A DNA stretch of 64,000 nucleotides. Source: Flavicella sp963932955. Its GTDB lineage: Bacteria; Bacteroidota; Bacteroidia; Flavobacteriales; Flavobacteriaceae. The DNA is taken from assembly GCA_963932955.1 (NCBI GenBank), contig CAWVRK010000008.1, positions 29,605 through 93,604 of the forward strand, written 5' to 3'. Position numbers and translations under genes: made by a program. Under the pieces are notes generated by a model. The model was not told the DNA's origin and did no database searches. It was given only the letters and a program-made list of their open reading frames with translations. Numbering within the stretch: position 1 is the stretch's first letter; every line of letters starts with the position of its first letter. Positions 62,225 through 64,000 of the stretch are shown piece after piece.

Positions 62225-62842
62225 TTATGCTTCTGCTTCCGTTGTTTCTTCTGTAGTTTCTTCTCCTTCTCCTTCTTCAGTTTCAGATGGAGCGACCGCA
62301 GCACGTGACATTCTCACCTGAGCGACAACCGTATTTTCTGGGTGCAAAATGGCACAGTTTTCAACCTTCAATTCACGGACAAAAAGCTTGTCGCCGATTT
62401 CCAATTTGGAAATATCCGCGTTGATGGTGTCAGGAAGATTTGAAAGCAAGGCCTTTACCTTTAGCTTTCGTTTTGGGAAGCGCAAAGACCCTCCGGTGAC
62501 AACTCCAGGAGCATTTCCTAATAAGGTTACCGGAATTTCCATGGTCACTTCTTTGTCATCAAACAATTGGTAAAAATCAACGTGTAAGATTTTGTCAGTA
62601 ACAGGGTGGAATTGGATGTCTTGCAAGATACAAGTCGATTCCTCACCGTCCAGTTCAATCGTTGCAGTATATACGTTGGGAGTGTACACTAAATTTTTAA
62701 AAGCTTTTTCATCTGCTGAAAAGTGTAGTACGTTTTCTCCTCCGTATAATACGCAAGGTACCTTGTCAGCATTACGCAGTGCCTTAGTAGCAACTTTTCC
62801 TACGCTTTCTCTTTTCGATCCTTTGATTGTAATAGATTTCAT
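62225..62842 (-). CDS. rplY: 50S ribosomal protein L25 (CTC form)
   Basis: 205 residues. The L25 5S-rRNA-binding domain fills 1-95 (SITIKGSKRESVGKVATKAL, then VPCVLYGG), followed by the CTC-type C-terminal domain (VTGGSLRFPKRKLKVKALL) and an acidic Glu/Thr-rich tail. It binds 5S rRNA in the 50S subunit. It follows prs by 23 nt on the same strand, as commonly seen, and ends at the strong terminator. Confidence 0.95.
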   Translation of the reverse strand: MKSITIKGSKRESVGKVATKALRNADKVPCVLYGGENVLHFSADEKAFKNLVYTPNVYTATIELDGEESTCILQDIQFHPVTDKILHVDFYQLFDDKEVTMEIPVTLLGNAPGVVTGGSLRFPKRKLKVKALLSNLPDTINADISKLEIGDKLFVRELKVENCAILHPENTVVAQVRMSRAAVAPSETEEGEGEETTEETTEAEA

Positions 62843-62865
62843 TATATATAGTTGTTGTTAATTAT

Positions 62866-63807
62866 TTACAGTAAAAAATTGTCGCTTATGGATTTGTTGT
62901 CTTGCACCTTGTGCATGATGTCCGCGAACAAAGGCGCGCAAGTTACGACTTTTATTTTAGAACTCTCTTTTTTCAAGGGAATAGAATCGGAAACGATCAA
63001 TTCCAAAAGTTTTGAGTTTTCAATTTTTTCGTAGGCGTTCCCAGAAAGGAGTGGGTGGGTGATGATGGCACGGACGCTCAAGGCTCCTTTGTCAACCATC
63101 AAGTCGGCCGCTTTCACGAGTGTTCCTCCTGTGTCAATCATGTCATCTACAAGGATGACGTGTTTTCCTTTGACATCTCCAATCAATTCCATGGTGTCTA
63201 TGACATTGGCTTTCAAACGTTGTTTGTAGCAAATGACGACTTCACTTTGCAGGTATTTGGAGTAGGCATAAGCTCTTTTAGAACCACCCATATCTGGCGA
63301 AGCCATGGTGATGTTGTCCAATTTCAAATTGTTGATATAGGGCAAGAAAATTGTTGAACCAAACAAGTGGTCCACAGGCTTTTCAAAAAACCCTTGGATT
63401 TGGTCTGCATGCAAGTCCATGGTCATGATTCGGGTAGCGCCGGCTGTTTGCAACAAGTTGGCGACCAACTTGGCTCCTATGGCCACACGAGGTTGGTCTT
63501 TTCGATCTTGACGTGCCCATCCAAAATAGGGCATTACGGCTGTGATATGACGCGCAGAAGCTCTTTTGGCAGCGTCCAAAATCAAGAGCATTTCCATCAG
63601 GTTGTCTGAATTTGGAAAGGTAGATCCTACGATAAAGACTCGACGTCCACGTACCGATTCTTTGAAAGCGGGCTGAAATTCTCCATCGCTAAATCGAGAG
63701 ATGTTGATTTTTCCAAGTTCCGTTCCGTAATGTTTTGCGATATTTTCTGCCAATTCGGTACTTTGGGAACAAGCAAATACTTTGGGCTCTAATGGGTTGG
63801 TAGTCAT
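62866..63807 (-). CDS. prs: Ribose-phosphate pyrophosphokinase
   Basis: 313 residues from ATG 63805-63807 (MTTNPLEPKVF). Flexible-loop ATP site ISRFSDGEF, MPYFGWARQDRKDQPR, and the PRPP-binding loop VILVDDMIDTGGTL are present. It makes PRPP for nucleotides, His and Trp. The in-frame extension to 63939 contains the -7 box and is not translated. Operon prs-rplY from a promoter at 63852-63859. Confidence 0.96.
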   Translation of the reverse strand: MTTNPLEPKVFACSQSTELAENIAKHYGTELGKINISRFSDGEFQPAFKESVRGRRVFIVGSTFPNSDNLMEMLLILDAAKRASARHITAVMPYFGWARQDRKDQPRVAIGAKLVANLLQTAGATRIMTMDLHADQIQGFFEKPVDHLFGSTIFLPYINNLKLDNITMASPDMGGSKRAYAYSKYLQSEVVICYKQRLKANVIDTMELIGDVKGKHVILVDDMIDTGGTLVKAADLMVDKGALSVRAIITHPLLSGNAYEKIENSKLLELIVSDSIPLKKESSKIKVVTCAPLFADIMHKVQDNKSISDNFLL

Positions 63808-63851
63808 GATGCTAAAAGACGTTTTAAAGAGGTTGGTTTTGGATTGGATTG

Positions 63852-63859
63852 CAAAAATA
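63852..63859 (-). promoter_or_regulatory. -7 box (TATTTTTG) of prs-rplY
   Basis: TAnnTTTG match on the minus strand, 44 nt before the prs ATG, divergent from the tRNA-Leu promoter. Confidence 0.55.
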
Positions 63860-63902
63860 GAAATAATTTTAAGGGGGCACCAATACTTTTGCAACAAATG
63901 TG

Positions 63903-63931
63903 TTTGGAATTCAAATATTTTTATAAATTTG
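63903..63931 (+). promoter_or_regulatory. tRNA-Leu promoter: TTTG-N17-TAAATTTG
   Basis: -33 TTTG at 63903-63906 and -7 TAAATTTG at 63924-63931, spaced 17 nt. It ends 17 nt before the mature tRNA 5' end. Confidence 0.6.
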
Positions 63932-63948
63932 CAGTCCAATTGCGAAAA

Positions 63949-64000
63949 GCCTTGGTGGCGGAATTGGTAGACGCGCTGGATTCAAAATCCAGTTCTTTCG
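63949..64000 (+). tRNA. tRNA-Leu (anticodon CAA), 3' part outside the window
   Basis: 5' acceptor arm GCCTTGG, D-arm GCGGAATTGGTAGACGC as in leucine tRNAs, and anticodon stem CTGGA / TCCAG around the loop TTCAAAA give anticodon CAA (reads UUG). The variable arm begins (TTCTTTCG) and the rest lies beyond the window. Confidence 0.9.

Noticed and set aside
1..64000. CRISPR arrays, insertion sequences, prophage or rRNA genes
   Set aside because: No direct-repeat array, transposase, integrase or rRNA-like stretch was seen.

Overview
The window comes from a chromosome of a member of the Bacteroidota, most likely a marine-type Flavobacteriaceae. Several independent signs agree. Putative promoters carry the Bacteroidota -7 box TAnnTTTG, leaders are A-rich without Shine-Dalgarno sequences, and the gene content is typical: a Bat (BatC/D/E) cluster, an IPExxxVDY protein between rnc and pyk, a HU/CCDC81-SPOR protein, OmpA proteins with thrombospondin type-3 repeats, a TonB receptor with an N-terminal carboxypeptidase-like domain, and an sdhCAB cluster of the cytochrome b type. 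No insertion sequence, prophage, CRISPR array or rRNA gene was seen. Most of the window is ordinary core genome on both strands.

Layout. 1-3.4 kb: end of the Bat aerotolerance cluster. 3.5-10.5 kb: small housekeeping and metabolic genes (two NAD-dependent epimerase-like proteins, CvpA, alkaline phosphatase, glutaminase, YraN, LD-carboxypeptidase). 10.6-13.9 kb: metG-sufS. 14-16.9 kb: an orphan ABC substrate-binding lipoprotein in a gene-poor stretch, then RNase H and purN. 17.1-21.5 kb: acpP-fabF-rnc-IPExxxVDY-pyk. 21.6-23 kb: a CBS protein with a very long perfect hairpin over its start codon, a zinc-ribbon protein and a short SSB. 23.2-28.1 kb: a five-gene H-NOX phosphorelay (receiver, H-NOX, PAS histidine kinase, HPt, LytTR regulator) followed by a DUF3050 gene. 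28.3-34.2 kb: ppnP, sdhBAC, SLC13 transporter. 34.3-43.7 kb: aminopeptidase P, proC, hydrolase, HU-SPOR, dprA, EamA, mfd. 44-48.5 kb: outer-membrane protein, TonB receptor, DtxR-type regulator and ZIP transporter around a 26-bp palindrome. 48.6-57.9 kb: AddA-like and AddB-like recombination nucleases enclosing a tandem OmpA pair. 58-64 kb: hydrolase, MATE pump, enoyl-CoA hydratase, queD, pth, rplY, prs, and the start of tRNA-Leu(CAA).

The most interesting content is the H-NOX phosphorelay with its neighbouring DUF3050 gene (a candidate nitric-oxide response), the 26-bp inverted repeat that would bury the start codon of the CBS gene, and the palindrome in the divergent TonB-receptor/DtxR promoter region. 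Several genes have a TAnnTTTG box only 3-8 nt before the start codon, which suggests leaderless mRNAs. All functions are inferred from motifs, length and gene order read by eye; no database search was possible.
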